From an uncultured Subdoligranulum sp. (lineage in GTDB: Bacteria; Bacillota; Clostridia; Oscillospirales; Ruminococcaceae), in assembly GCF_963931595.1 (NCBI RefSeq), contig NZ_OZ007030.1:310001-374000 (forward strand): a DNA stretch of 64,000 bases, read 5' to 3'. Both the position numbers and the translations under genes were made by a program. Every line of letters starts with the position of its first letter. Position 1 is the stretch's first letter. Positions 25,168 through 33,929 of the stretch are shown here, piece after piece. The notes beneath the pieces were generated by a model. That model was given only the letters and a program-made list of their open reading frames with translations, was not told the DNA's origin and made no database searches.

Positions 25168-25995
25168 ATGGCCAACATTGTGGAAATCACCGATCTGTCG
25201 GCGCCGGAGCTGGATGTCTACGCCCGGCTCACCGAAGCCCAGCTGCGCAACAAACTGGAACCGGAAAAGGGCATCTTCATCGCCGAGAGTCCCAAGGTCA
25301 TCGGCACGGCGCTGGATGCCGGGTACAAGCCCCTCTCTTTTCTCATGGAGCGCCGCCAGATCGACGGCCCGGCGGCGGGGGTGCTGGCCCGCTGCCCCGA
25401 TGCCACCGTTTACACGGCGGACCGTGCCGTGCTGGAAAACCTCACCGGCTACACCCTGACCCGGGGCGTGCTCTGTGCCATGCACCGCCCGGCGCCCCGC
25501 ACCGCCGAGGAGATCTGTCAAAACGCCCGGCGGGTGGCGGTGCTGGAGGGCATCGTGGACTCCACCAACATCGGCGCCATCTTCCGCTCGGCGGCGGCCC
25601 TGGGTATGGACGCCGTGCTGCTGTCCCCCTCCTGCTGCGATCCGCTGTGCCGCCGGGCCATCCGGGTGAGCATGGGCACAGTGTTTCAGGTGCCCTGGGC
25701 CCGGCTGGGGGAGGACAAGGCCGACTGGCCCGAAGCAGGGCTGGCCCGGCTGCATGCCCTGGGCTTCACCACCGCCGCCATGGCCCTGGATGACCGGGCG
25801 CTGCCGGTGGATGACCCCGGCCTGCAGGCGGCGGAAAAACTGGCCATTGTGCTGGGCACCGAGGGGGACGGCCTGGCTGCCGGGACCATCGCCCGGTGCG
25901 ATGCCACCGTCATGATCCCCATGCAGCACGGGGTGGATTCCCTCAACGTGGGGGCGGCCGCGGCGGTGGCCTTCTGGCAGCTGCGCGCCCGCTGA
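25168..25995 (+). CDS. SpoU/TrmH-family RNA 2'-O-methyltransferase
   Basis: The 275-aa protein belongs to the SPOUT superfamily that methylates ribose 2'-OH in tRNA or rRNA with S-adenosylmethionine. An N-terminal substrate-binding domain (about 20-95; LEPEKGIFIAESPKVI) precedes the knotted catalytic domain: motif 1 around VDSTNIGAIFRSAAALG, motif 2 IVLGTEGDGL and motif 3 IPMQHGVDSLNVGAAAA. Motif order and the glycine/serine-asparagine pattern mark an active enzyme. AGAGGAG precedes the ATG. Target position cannot be read from the sequence. A second SpoU protein is encoded near the right edge and is not a close copy. Confidence 0.92.
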   Translation: MANIVEITDLSAPELDVYARLTEAQLRNKLEPEKGIFIAESPKVIGTALDAGYKPLSFLMERRQIDGPAAGVLARCPDATVYTADRAVLENLTGYTLTRGVLCAMHRPAPRTAEEICQNARRVAVLEGIVDSTNIGAIFRSAAALGMDAVLLSPSCCDPLCRRAIRVSMGTVFQVPWARLGEDKADWPEAGLARLHALGFTTAAMALDDRALPVDDPGLQAAEKLAIVLGTEGDGLAAGTIARCDATVMIPMQHGVDSLNVGAAAAVAFWQLRAR

Positions 25996-26031
25996 ACCGA
26001 CAATCTGCCCCAAAAACGTGACACATTTTTT

Positions 26032-26058
26032 ACGCCCCGTTGACACAAAACGGGGCGT
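26032..26058 (+). terminator. Terminator after the SpoU gene
   Basis: A 10-bp stem ACGCCCCGTT (26032-26041) with AACGGGGCGT (26049-26058) and a T-run. Confidence 0.92.
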
Positions 26059-26064
26059 TTTTGG

Positions 26065-26093
26065 TTGTTTTTCCCCGTCCCGGATGGTACAAT
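26065..26093 (+). promoter_or_regulatory. Promoter of the UMF1 transporter gene
   Basis: TTGTTT (26065-26070), 17 bp, TACAAT (26088-26093). Confidence 0.65.
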
Positions 26094-26128
26094 ATTTTTA
26101 TGTCTGACAGAACGGGAGGAGCTTGTTC

Positions 26129-27496
26129 ATGGGTTTCCTGAAAAAATTCACCAAGCAGGAACTGAGCTGGATGATGTACGACTGGGCCAACAGTGCCCAC
26201 TCGGTCATCGTGGTGACCATCCTGCCCATCTTCTTTGACTCTGTGGCGGAATACACCGCCGACAGTGTGTCCAGCATGTCCACCTGGGGCTACGCCACCA
26301 GTATCGCCATGGCCATTGTGGCGCTGTCGGCGCCCTTCCTGGGTGTCTTCGGCGATATCCGCGGCATGCGCAAACGGCTGTTCACCGCCTTCCTGGCGCT
26401 GGGTGTGCTGTCGGTGGCGGGGCTGGCCTTCACCCCCGGCATGGACTTCACCTCCTCCACCGACGCGGCAGGCCGGGTGGCGGCCATCGTGCTGGTGCTC
26501 TACATTCTGAGCACCATCGGCTTTGACGCCTCCTGCATCTACTACGACGCCTTCCTCACCGATATCACCACCGAGGACCGGATGGATTCCGTCTCCACCA
26601 TGGGGTACGGTCTGGGCTACATCGGCGGCTCCACCATTCCGCTGCTGATCTTCCTCATCATGAACGCGGTAGGAATCCCCATGCTCACCTGCCTGGGCGT
26701 GATCTTCGCCATCACCGCCGTGTGGTGGCTGGTCTTCAGCCTGCCGCTGCTGAAAAACTGCCGGCAGACCTCCGGCAAACCCTACGAAAAAGGGGACATC
26801 GGCCGCAACATCAAGGGCGTTTTTACCACCATCCGGGAGATCGGCGCCGACAAGCCCATGCTGGTCTACATCATCTCCTATTTCTTCTACATCGACGGTG
26901 TCCACACCATCATCAGCATGGCCACCAGCTACGGCACCAACCTGGGGCTGGATTCCGCCGGCATGCTGCTGGCGCTGCTGCTGGTGCAGGTGCTGGGCCT
27001 GCCCTTCTGCCTGCTCTACATGAAGCTGGCGGCCAGATTCGGCGCCCGCCGCATGGTGGGCGTGGGCATCTGCGTCTACATGTTCATCTGCATCTTCGCC
27101 TTCTTCATGGACAGCCTGTGGCAGTTCTGGATGCTGGCGGTGCTCTGCGCCACCAGCCAGGGCGGCATCCAGGCGCTGTCCCGCTCCATGTTCGGCAAGC
27201 TCATCCCCGACCGGGACCGCAGCGGCGAGTTCTTCGGTTTCTTTGATATCTTCGGCAAGTTTTCCTCCATCCTGGGCCCCACCCTGGTGGGCGCTGTCAG
27301 TGCGCTGGCCGCTTCCCGGATGCTGGCCGACCAGGGCCTCACCGCCGCCACCGCCACCGCCGAGCAGGTGGACGCCATCAACAAGGCGGCCGGACCCTAC
27401 GGCATCCTGTCGGTGATCCTCATCATCATCGCAGGCGCGCTGCTCTACTTCTTTGTGCTGCCCCGGACCCTGCAGGGGGACGAGCGGAAGATCTGA
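26129..27496 (+). CDS. MFS transporter, UMF1 (Atg22-like) family
   Basis: The 455-aa membrane protein has about 12 transmembrane segments. The N-terminal SWMMYDWANSAHSV is the signature of the UMF1 branch of the major facilitator superfamily, related to the vacuolar amino-acid effluxer Atg22. Family function in bacteria is not established; amino-acid export is possible. The start at 26129 (MGFLKK) follows GGAGGA by 7 nt; a TTG two codons upstream is less likely. It has its own promoter and is followed closely by the 34-bp repeat. Confidence 0.88.
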   Translation: MGFLKKFTKQELSWMMYDWANSAHSVIVVTILPIFFDSVAEYTADSVSSMSTWGYATSIAMAIVALSAPFLGVFGDIRGMRKRLFTAFLALGVLSVAGLAFTPGMDFTSSTDAAGRVAAIVLVLYILSTIGFDASCIYYDAFLTDITTEDRMDSVSTMGYGLGYIGGSTIPLLIFLIMNAVGIPMLTCLGVIFAITAVWWLVFSLPLLKNCRQTSGKPYEKGDIGRNIKGVFTTIREIGADKPMLVYIISYFFYIDGVHTIISMATSYGTNLGLDSAGMLLALLLVQVLGLPFCLLYMKLAARFGARRMVGVGICVYMFICIFAFFMDSLWQFWMLAVLCATSQGGIQALSRSMFGKLIPDRDRSGEFFGFFDIFGKFSSILGPTLVGAVSALAASRMLADQGLTAATATAEQVDAINKAAGPYGILSVILIIIAGALLYFFVLPRTLQGDERKI

Positions 27497-27497
27497 C

Positions 27498-27531
27498 CGG
27501 CGCAGCCGCTGAATCCGAACCTCCTCTTTGA
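27498..27531. repeat. 34-bp intergenic repeat, copy 2
   Basis: Identical to 16408-16441. It starts two bases after the stop of the UMF1 gene. The last bases form a CCTC-tttga-GAGG hairpin with the following sequence, and the next promoter lies 20 bp further. Confidence 0.85.
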
Positions 27532-27550
27532 GAGGCTATGAAGAGGCTAT

Positions 27551-27579
27551 TTGACTTTTCACCCCCGGCGGGGTACAAT
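27551..27579 (+). promoter_or_regulatory. Promoter of the PLC-like / cyclophilin operon
   Basis: TTGACT (27551-27556), 17 bp, TACAAT (27574-27579). Confidence 0.8.
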
Positions 27580-27616
27580 AAACAGGCCTTTTATACAGTA
27601 AGGAAGTGAACCCCGC

Positions 27617-28549
27617 ATGCCGGAAGGCTATACCCATGTGCGCACCGCCCGGGAGGCGGCTGCCGCCATCCATTACAAGATTCAGTGCCCCGAGGCCTTT
27701 GCCGCGGGTGCTAACGGTCCCGACAGCTTTTTCTGCTATGAGGTGTGGAAAAAGCGGGCCGACCGGCACTATGATCTGCCGGGGCTGGGGGACCGCATGC
27801 ACGAGGAAAAGACCGGCGCGTTTTTGTACAGCCTGTGCCGCCACGTGAAGACCCGGCCCCAGGTGGAGTATGCCCTGGGATTTCTCTGCCACTACGCCAC
27901 CGACACGGTGGTGCATCCCTTTGTCTGTGCCATGTGCCAGCCCGGGCAGCCCTACGGCGGCAAGGGCGGGCACGGCTATCTGGAGATCGCCCTGGACTCG
28001 GAGCTCCACAAGGAGGACACCGGCGACGGCCGGGTGCTGCCCCAGGATGCCAGCCCGGTGCCGGCGGGGGAGCAGCTGGCCGACATCACGGCGCTGCTGC
28101 ACACCTGCCTGCAGGAAGTCTACGGGGAGGATATTCCGGTGGAATACCTGGCAGACGCCTTCTACTACACCTACAAGGTGCGCAGTCTGTTCCCCAGCCG
28201 CCACGGCCTGCGCAAGGTGTTTTTCGGCGTGGTGGAGCGGTTTTTCGGCGGCAAGGGCTTCATCACGGGGCATATTTCGCCCCGCAAGCTGTCCGGCGAA
28301 CTGCCCGACACCTGGACCGATCCTTTCACCGGCCAGTCCCACGAGGGCGGCCTCTTTGCGCTGCTGCCCAAGGCACGCCGCCGCAGCGAGGAATTCATGG
28401 GGGCGGCGCTGCTCTTCTGGCTGAAGAAATACTCCGACGAGGAGTTCTGCCGCGCCATCGGCAGCATGAGTTACACCCAGGGCCTGCCCACCGAGCAGAG
28501 CGCGGAGGCGGCCTCTATGGTACAGGAAAACGATACAAAAGGAGAATGA
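27617..28549 (+). CDS. Zinc-dependent phospholipase C family protein
   Basis: The 310-aa protein matches the zinc-dependent phospholipase C / S1-P1 nuclease-like fold used by many uncharacterised clostridial proteins. Metal-binding candidates are the His/Asp set in MPEGYTHVRTA, ANGPDSFF, LCHYATDTVVHPF and GHGYLEIALDSELH. There is no signal peptide, so it is cytoplasmic, unlike secreted toxin-type enzymes; a lipase activity should not be assumed. AAGGAAG precedes the ATG. It is co-transcribed with the cyclophilin gene, which begins 3 bp later. The neighbour gives no pathway clue. Confidence 0.85.
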   Translation: MPEGYTHVRTAREAAAAIHYKIQCPEAFAAGANGPDSFFCYEVWKKRADRHYDLPGLGDRMHEEKTGAFLYSLCRHVKTRPQVEYALGFLCHYATDTVVHPFVCAMCQPGQPYGGKGGHGYLEIALDSELHKEDTGDGRVLPQDASPVPAGEQLADITALLHTCLQEVYGEDIPVEYLADAFYYTYKVRSLFPSRHGLRKVFFGVVERFFGGKGFITGHISPRKLSGELPDTWTDPFTGQSHEGGLFALLPKARRRSEEFMGAALLFWLKKYSDEEFCRAIGSMSYTQGLPTEQSAEAASMVQENDTKGE

Positions 28550-28552
28550 CTT

Positions 28553-29023
28553 ATGATCCGCATCACCATGCAGAACGGCAAGACCATCGACATTGAACTC
28601 AACCCGGAGACCGCTCCCATCACCTGCGAGAACTTTGAAAAGCTGGTCAAGCAGGGCTTCTACAACGGCCTGACCTTCCACCGGGTCATCCCCGGCTTCA
28701 TGATCCAGGGCGGCTGCCCCAAGGGCAACGGCACCGGCGGCCCGGGCTGGACCATCAAGGGCGAGTTTGCCCACAACGGTGTGGCCAACAACCTCAAGCA
28801 TACCCGCGGCGTCATCAGCATGGCCCGCGCCATGGATCCCAACTCGGCGGGCAGCCAGTTCTTCATCATGCACCAGGACGCCCCGCACCTGGACGGTGAG
28901 TACGCGGCCTTCGGCAAGGTAGTCAGCGGCATGGACGTGGTGGATGAGATCGCCGGCGTTGCCACCGACTGGAACGACAAACCCCTCACCCCGGTCGTCA
29001 TGGAGAAAGTGGAGATCGTCTGA
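28553..29023 (+). CDS. Peptidyl-prolyl cis-trans isomerase, cyclophilin type
   Basis: The 156-aa cytoplasmic cyclophilin catalyses proline cis-trans isomerisation in protein folding. The conserved core is present: [13 protein letters not shown] (catalytic Arg), [18 protein letters not shown] and [16 protein letters not shown]. It lacks a signal peptide and extra domains, like PpiB. AAAAGGAG lies about 10 nt upstream of the ATG, inside the end of the preceding gene. Confidence 0.95.
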   Translation: MIRITMQNGKTIDIELNPETAPITCENFEKLVKQGFYNGLTFHRVIPGFMIQGGCPKGNGTGGPGWTIKGEFAHNGVANNLKHTRGVISMARAMDPNSAGSQFFIMHQDAPHLDGEYAAFGKVVSGMDVVDEIAGVATDWNDKPLTPVVMEKVEIV

Positions 29024-29086
29024 TCCATCAAAAGGGAAAACGGTCCTGCCGGGAGAATGTCCCGGGACCGCTGCACAGAATACCCG

Positions 29087-29110
29087 GCCGCCGCCCGCAA
29101 GGGCGGCGGC
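29087..29110 (+). terminator. Terminator after the cyclophilin gene
   Basis: A perfect 10-bp stem GCCGCCGCCC-gcaa-GGGCGGCGGC followed by TTTT. A second stem (CGGTCCTGCCGGGA with TCCCGGGACCG) precedes it. Confidence 0.92.
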
Positions 29111-29143
29111 TTTTGGCGTTCCGGGCTGCTTTTGCAAATACGG

Positions 29144-29172
29144 TTGAAAAAAACCATGAAATCGGTTATACT
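29144..29172 (+). promoter_or_regulatory. Promoter of the glycan operon
   Basis: TTGAAA (29144-29149), 17 bp, TATACT (29167-29172), leading the dehydratase gene and probably the whole run to 37371. Confidence 0.82.
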
Positions 29173-29230
29173 AATTTGTAACCATATCGTAATACCGGGC
29201 TGCGGCCCGCTTTGAAAAAAGGAGCAAACC

Positions 29231-30214
29231 ATGGCACATACCGTAATGGTCACCGGTGCGGACGGCTTCATTGGCAGCCATCTGACCGAAGAACTGGTCA
29301 AGCGCGGCGAGAAGGTGCGCGCATTCTGCCTGTACAATTCCTTCGGCTCGCTGGGCTGGATCGACACCCTGCCCCCCGAGATCCGCAATGAGATCGACAT
29401 TTTCATGGGCGACGTGCGCGACCCCAACGGCGTGCGCACCGCCATGCGGGGCCAGGAGCGGGTCTTCCACCTGGCGGCGCTCATCGCCATCCCGTTTTCC
29501 TACCACAGCCCCGACAGCTATGTGGACACCAACATCAAGGGCACGCTGAACGTCCTCAACGCCGCCCGGGAACTGGGCACCCAGCGGGTGCTGGTGACCT
29601 CTACCAGCGAGGTGTACGGCACGGCCCAGTACGTGCCCATCGACGAGAAGCACCCCTTCCAGGGCCAGAGCCCCTATTCGGCCACCAAGATCGGCGCCGA
29701 CCGTCTGGCCGAGAGCTTCTACCGCAGCTTTGATCTGCCGGTCACCATCGTGCGGCCCTTCAACACCTACGGGCCGCGGCAGAGCGGCCGGGCCATCATT
29801 CCCACCATCATCACCCAGCTGCTGGCCGGTCAGACCGAGATCAAGCTGGGCAGCCTGACCCCCACCCGGGACTTCAACTACGTCAAGGATACCGCCAACG
29901 GCTTCATGACCATCGCCGACTGCGATGCCGCCATCGGCCAGGAGCTGAACATCGCCACCGGCGTGGAGCACTCCATCGGCGATCTGGCCCACGAGCTCAT
30001 CGCCCAGATCAACCCCAGCGCCACCATCGTCTGTGAGGCCGAGCGCCTGCGCCCCGAAAAGAGTGAGGTCAACCGTCTGCTGGGCGATGCCACCAAGCTG
30101 CGCAGCCTCACCGGCTGGGCGCCGAAGTACACCTTCGAGCAGGGCCTGGCCGAGACCATCGAATTCCTGCGCGGCCACCTCGACCAGTACAAGGTCGGGC
30201 AGTATATCCTGTAA
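29231..30214 (+). CDS. NAD-dependent sugar-nucleotide epimerase/dehydratase, LegB-like
   Basis: The 327-aa extended SDR enzyme has the NAD motif GADGFIGSH, the active-site serine region TSTSEVYG and the Tyr-Lys pair in YSATKIGADRL. The sequence between (YNSFGSLGWIDTL and FSYHSPDSYVDTNIKGTLN) resembles the LegB subgroup, NDP-N-acetylglucosamine 4,6-dehydratases that open legionaminic acid synthesis, and related enzymes of unassigned substrate. None of the other leg or pse genes (aminotransferase, NeuB-type synthase, cytidylyltransferase) lies nearby, so the product may be another deoxysugar. It ends one base before the next membrane protein and is probably its operon partner. AAAGGAG precedes the ATG. 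Confidence 0.85.
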   Translation: MAHTVMVTGADGFIGSHLTEELVKRGEKVRAFCLYNSFGSLGWIDTLPPEIRNEIDIFMGDVRDPNGVRTAMRGQERVFHLAALIAIPFSYHSPDSYVDTNIKGTLNVLNAARELGTQRVLVTSTSEVYGTAQYVPIDEKHPFQGQSPYSATKIGADRLAESFYRSFDLPVTIVRPFNTYGPRQSGRAIIPTIITQLLAGQTEIKLGSLTPTRDFNYVKDTANGFMTIADCDAAIGQELNIATGVEHSIGDLAHELIAQINPSATIVCEAERLRPEKSEVNRLLGDATKLRSLTGWAPKYTFEQGLAETIEFLRGHLDQYKVGQYIL

Positions 30215-30215
30215 T

Positions 30216-31898
30216 ATGGGCGCTCGCACAACAAACCACGGGCACCGTTTCGCACCCACCGTCTGGCCCCGCGCCGCGCGGTGGGCTTTCGTGTTGGCTG
30301 TATGCGCCCTGCTGGGCGTGGTGTTCAGCTACTACTGGCGGGTCTTTTTCGGGCTGGACGCCCGGGGCATTCCGCCGCTCTGGCCCACCGCCTTCTGTGT
30401 GGGGCTGGGGGTGCTGGCGGGGACCGCGGCGCTGGTGCTGCGGCACCTCAAGGACTTCGCGGTGCGGGGGACGGTCTGCATCCTGCTCTGCGGCATCCTC
30501 TTTGCCTTTGCCAACCCGCCCCTGCAGACCCCCGACGAAACGGAACATTATCTGCGCACCTATGCCATTTCCATGGGGCGTTTCGACTTTGACGCCCATC
30601 GCGGCTACCCTGAGGATGTCTCCCGCCTGATGGCGGCCTTCCCCGGCGCCTGGGTCAACGCCCACACCTCGGCGGGGGTGGGCGTGAATCCCGACACCCA
30701 GGAGGAACAGCCCTACAACACGGCGGGCTACGCCCTCAAACAGTACGGCAAGGACGGCGCGGTGCAGAGCATCGCCGACAGCTTTGCCCAATATCTCTCG
30801 GGGGAAGGGGAGGCCGACCCGGTCACCGAGCCGGTGAGCTTCCTGATCCTGCCCTTTTTGCCCGGTGCGCTGGGCATGGCGGTGGCGCGGCTCTTCGGCC
30901 TCGGCGCCCTGGGCTGCCTTTATGCCGGCCGGCTGGGCAATCTTGTCGCCTACACGCTGCTCTGCGGCCTGGGACTGCGCACCGCCCAAAAGGCACGCCC
31001 GGCCTTCCTCTGCGTCATGCTGCTGCCCATCTCCCTCTATATGGGATCCTCTTTGAGCTACGACGCCACGCTGCTGGCCTGCTACTATCTGATGCTGGCC
31101 CTGCTCACCCGCACCCGGTGGACCACCCGCACGGCGGTGCTTTACGCGGCGGCCTGCATCTTTGCCAACGGCACCAAGCCCTACCTGAACCTGCTGTGGG
31201 TGGTGCTGCCCCTGCTGCTGACCCGCACTGAATGGAAAGCCAAGGGCAAACGGATTGCCTGGGCGGGCATCTGCGCGGCGGGGTCGCTGGCCCTCACGCT
31301 GGTGGTGGAAAACTACGGCGTGCTCATGCGCCACAACTACGGCACCATCGCCCGGCAGGGCGGCGAAGCCGTCAACGGCGGGGCACAGCTGGCCTTTGTT
31401 TTGTCCAACCCCCTGCGTTATCTGGCCGTATTGCTGGGTACACTCTATGAAAACGATGGTTTCCTGGGCCAGCTGGGGCTGTTCGGCTGGAAGGATATGC
31501 CCGTCGCTTTCCTGAGCCTGACCGGTCCGCTGGTGCTGCTGGCGGCGGCGCTGCTCTGCACGCCCCGCACCGAATGTCTCGGCCGCCGCCGTCTGGGCGG
31601 GCTGGGCATCTTTGCAGCCCTCTACGGCATCGGCGCCATGACCGCCATGTACATCACCTACACGCCGGTGGGCATGGTGCGCATTGTGGGGTTGCAGACG
31701 CGGTACTTCCTGCCCCTCTGGCTGCTGCTGGCGCTGGCCGCGGCCGCCCTGGCCCGCCGGGCCCTGGCACCCCGCCTCACCGCCGAAAAAGCCCAGCGCC
31801 TGGCCCTGCCCCTCTGCGGCGGCTACGCGCTGCTGGGCGCGGTGCTGCTCTTCCAGCACTACTTCGTGGGGCCTGTGTACACAGTGTATCTGAAATAA
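30216..31898 (+). CDS. DUF2142-type polytopic membrane protein
   Basis: The 560-aa protein has about 12 membrane segments. The first external loop carries NPPLQTPDETEHYLRTYAIS, the PDE-x-x-H signature of DUF2142, a family proposed to be GT-C-type glycosyltransferases using lipid-linked sugars. The acidic pair Asp-Glu after the first membrane region is where GT-C enzymes place their catalytic Asp. The start at 30216 lies 1 bp after the stop of the dehydratase gene and has no good ribosome site, so translation is probably coupled. Context (sugar-nucleotide enzyme, more GT-C-like proteins) supports surface-glycan assembly. Substrate unknown. Confidence 0.82.
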   Translation: MGARTTNHGHRFAPTVWPRAARWAFVLAVCALLGVVFSYYWRVFFGLDARGIPPLWPTAFCVGLGVLAGTAALVLRHLKDFAVRGTVCILLCGILFAFANPPLQTPDETEHYLRTYAISMGRFDFDAHRGYPEDVSRLMAAFPGAWVNAHTSAGVGVNPDTQEEQPYNTAGYALKQYGKDGAVQSIADSFAQYLSGEGEADPVTEPVSFLILPFLPGALGMAVARLFGLGALGCLYAGRLGNLVAYTLLCGLGLRTAQKARPAFLCVMLLPISLYMGSSLSYDATLLACYYLMLALLTRTRWTTRTAVLYAAACIFANGTKPYLNLLWVVLPLLLTRTEWKAKGKRIAWAGICAAGSLALTLVVENYGVLMRHNYGTIARQGGEAVNGGAQLAFVLSNPLRYLAVLLGTLYENDGFLGQLGLFGWKDMPVAFLSLTGPLVLLAAALLCTPRTECLGRRRLGGLGIFAALYGIGAMTAMYITYTPVGMVRIVGLQTRYFLPLWLLLALAAAALARRALAPRLTAEKAQRLALPLCGGYALLGAVLLFQHYFVGPVYTVYLK

Positions 31899-31934
31899 CA
31901 AATTCAACAAATCGTATAAAGGAGGCGACGCCCG

Positions 31935-33929
31935 ATGCTGCAGCTTGTCTGGGGCCTGTTTGTGCTGCTTCTTTTGACCGGCGCCTGCGCGGTGCTCGCC
32001 TCGGGGGGCAGGGTCCATGGGGCTTTGCTGCCGCTGCCTTTGCTGGCCGGTTCGGCGCTGCTGCTCTACGGCTTCGGTATTGCCGGGGCGCTGCGCATCG
32101 GTGCGGCGCTGGTGGTCCTGCTGCTGGCCGCCCTCTGGGTGGTGGGCCTTGTAAAACTGCGCCCGGCAGGGTTCGCCAAGGCCTGCCGGGAGACGGTAAC
32201 AAACCCCGGCATCGCCCTTTTTCTAGGGGGCGCCGTCTTTCTGTGGGTGCTGTTTTTTGTGCTGCAGCCCATGTTCACCCAGTGGGATGAATTCACCGCC
32301 TGGGGCCTGGCCCCCAAGATGGTGGTGGAGCGGGGGGCTTTCTATGTGGCGGACCCCGTCAACCTGAAAGCCAGCTTCACCTACCCGGCCACCAGCCTCA
32401 TCACCTTTTTGTTCCAGCCCTTCGGTGTCTGGAGCGAGTGGGCCTGCCTGGCGGCGCTGGACACCCTGGCCCTGGCCTGTGTGGCCGTCGCCACGGCGCT
32501 GCCCCGGCAGCGATGGTACAGCGCCGTGCTGGTCTTTGCCGCCGGCGTTCTGCTGCCCTACTTCTTCCGGGACCCCGTGCCGGGGGCCTACGCCACCCAG
32601 TACGTCAACGCCATGGCCGACCTGCCCATGGCCATGCTCTTCGGCGGCACCCTCTGCCTGTATCTGGGCACCGAGGGCCGCCGGGGCGTCTTCTGGCTGA
32701 CCGCCCTGCCGCTGGCCCTGCTGACCCTGACCAAGGATATCTGCTTTGCCTACGGCCTCATCGCGGCCTTCCTCATCGGTTTGGACCGTCTGGTCCGGGC
32801 GGAGGGACCCTTCCGTAAACGGCTGGTGCCGGCCCTGCTCCACGGGGGCGGGCTGGCCCTGGTGGTGGTGGCGGCCTTTTTCAGCTGGAGCCGCTACACG
32901 GCTGCCGTCACCCCCACGGTGGACACGGCGGCCAGCGTGGGCAGCGCGGGATTGAGCTACGGCGCGGTGCTCACCGGCGGCATCAAGCAGCTGCTGGGCA
33001 TCGGCCGGGACGAAAAATTCGCCCGGATCATGGCGGCCATGGGGGATGCCTTCTTCACCCGGCGGGTCTGCCTGCTGGGAGGCGGCGCCCTGGCGGTGCT
33101 GGCCATCACCATGGTGGCGGCGGCCGCCTGGCTCTTTGCCGACAAGGGAAAGGCCCGGCGGGGCATACTTGTGCTGCATCTGGCCTTTGCCTTCTGCTTT
33201 GCGGCACTCTACGCCTTTCACCTGATCCTCTACTACTACAATTTCTCCGACGTGGAAGGCCTGGCCCTCAAGGACTACGACCGGTATCTCACCCCCTACT
33301 ACCAGGCCTGGATGCTCACCATGCTCTGCTGCCTGGGCCGGACGGCCCGCCGCAAGGTGGGGCGTGCCGTGCTGGGGGCCGCGGTGGCGGTGGTGGTGGC
33401 GGTCTTCTGCTGGCGGGGTGTGCCGTCGGCAGGGTTCTGGACCGGCGCCGACAGTCTCTACACGCTGCGCCGGGACGTGCAGCGCCGGGCGGAGACGATG
33501 AACACCGCGCTGGACTGGAGCGACCGGGTGCTGGTGTTAAGCCAGGGGGACGACGCCACCCGGTGGTACTACTACCGGTACGAGCTGACGGCCCAGGTGG
33601 TCAACGGCTTCGGCGGGTTCTATGGACGGCTGGGGGAGACCCAGGACCGGTGGGACAGCGACTTCATGAACCTGGTGGAGAGCGAAAACTGGACGCTTTA
33701 TGACTACAAGGCGGTCTGTGTGCCGGAGACCCTGGTGGCCTACCTGGCGGAGAAGGACTGCGACTATCTGCTCATCGACCGGGCGGACGACTATCTGGAA
33801 CGGAATTTCAGCCCGCTGTTTGAGGGCGGCCTGACCGCCGACATGCCGGCCACCCTCTACCATTTTGAGGGTGAGGACGCCGCGGTGCCCTTCACGGTGG
33901 CTGCGGTGGCGGAAAGCGAGGTGCAGTGA
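31935..33929 (+). CDS. Large polytopic GT-C-like membrane protein A1
   Basis: The 664-aa protein has about 11-12 membrane segments and a C-terminal soluble region of about 130 residues (from about 530). After the first membrane region comes TQWDEFTAWGLAPKMVV with an acidic pair in the position of the GT-C catalytic Asp. The C-terminal part includes RVLVLSQGDDATRW and CDYLLIDRADDYLE. It is paralogous to the gene at 34619 (shared DYxRY, SQGDxxxRW and the end of the C-terminal domain). AAGGAGG precedes the ATG. Probable role: a lipid-linked sugar transferase or flippase-associated glycan enzyme; no family name can be given safely. Confidence 0.8.
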   Translation: MLQLVWGLFVLLLLTGACAVLASGGRVHGALLPLPLLAGSALLLYGFGIAGALRIGAALVVLLLAALWVVGLVKLRPAGFAKACRETVTNPGIALFLGGAVFLWVLFFVLQPMFTQWDEFTAWGLAPKMVVERGAFYVADPVNLKASFTYPATSLITFLFQPFGVWSEWACLAALDTLALACVAVATALPRQRWYSAVLVFAAGVLLPYFFRDPVPGAYATQYVNAMADLPMAMLFGGTLCLYLGTEGRRGVFWLTALPLALLTLTKDICFAYGLIAAFLIGLDRLVRAEGPFRKRLVPALLHGGGLALVVVAAFFSWSRYTAAVTPTVDTAASVGSAGLSYGAVLTGGIKQLLGIGRDEKFARIMAAMGDAFFTRRVCLLGGGALAVLAITMVAAAAWLFADKGKARRGILVLHLAFAFCFAALYAFHLILYYYNFSDVEGLALKDYDRYLTPYYQAWMLTMLCCLGRTARRKVGRAVLGAAVAVVVAVFCWRGVPSAGFWTGADSLYTLRRDVQRRAETMNTALDWSDRVLVLSQGDDATRWYYYRYELTAQVVNGFGGFYGRLGETQDRWDSDFMNLVESENWTLYDYKAVCVPETLVAYLAEKDCDYLLIDRADDYLERNFSPLFEGGLTADMPATLYHFEGEDAAVPFTVAAVAESEVQ

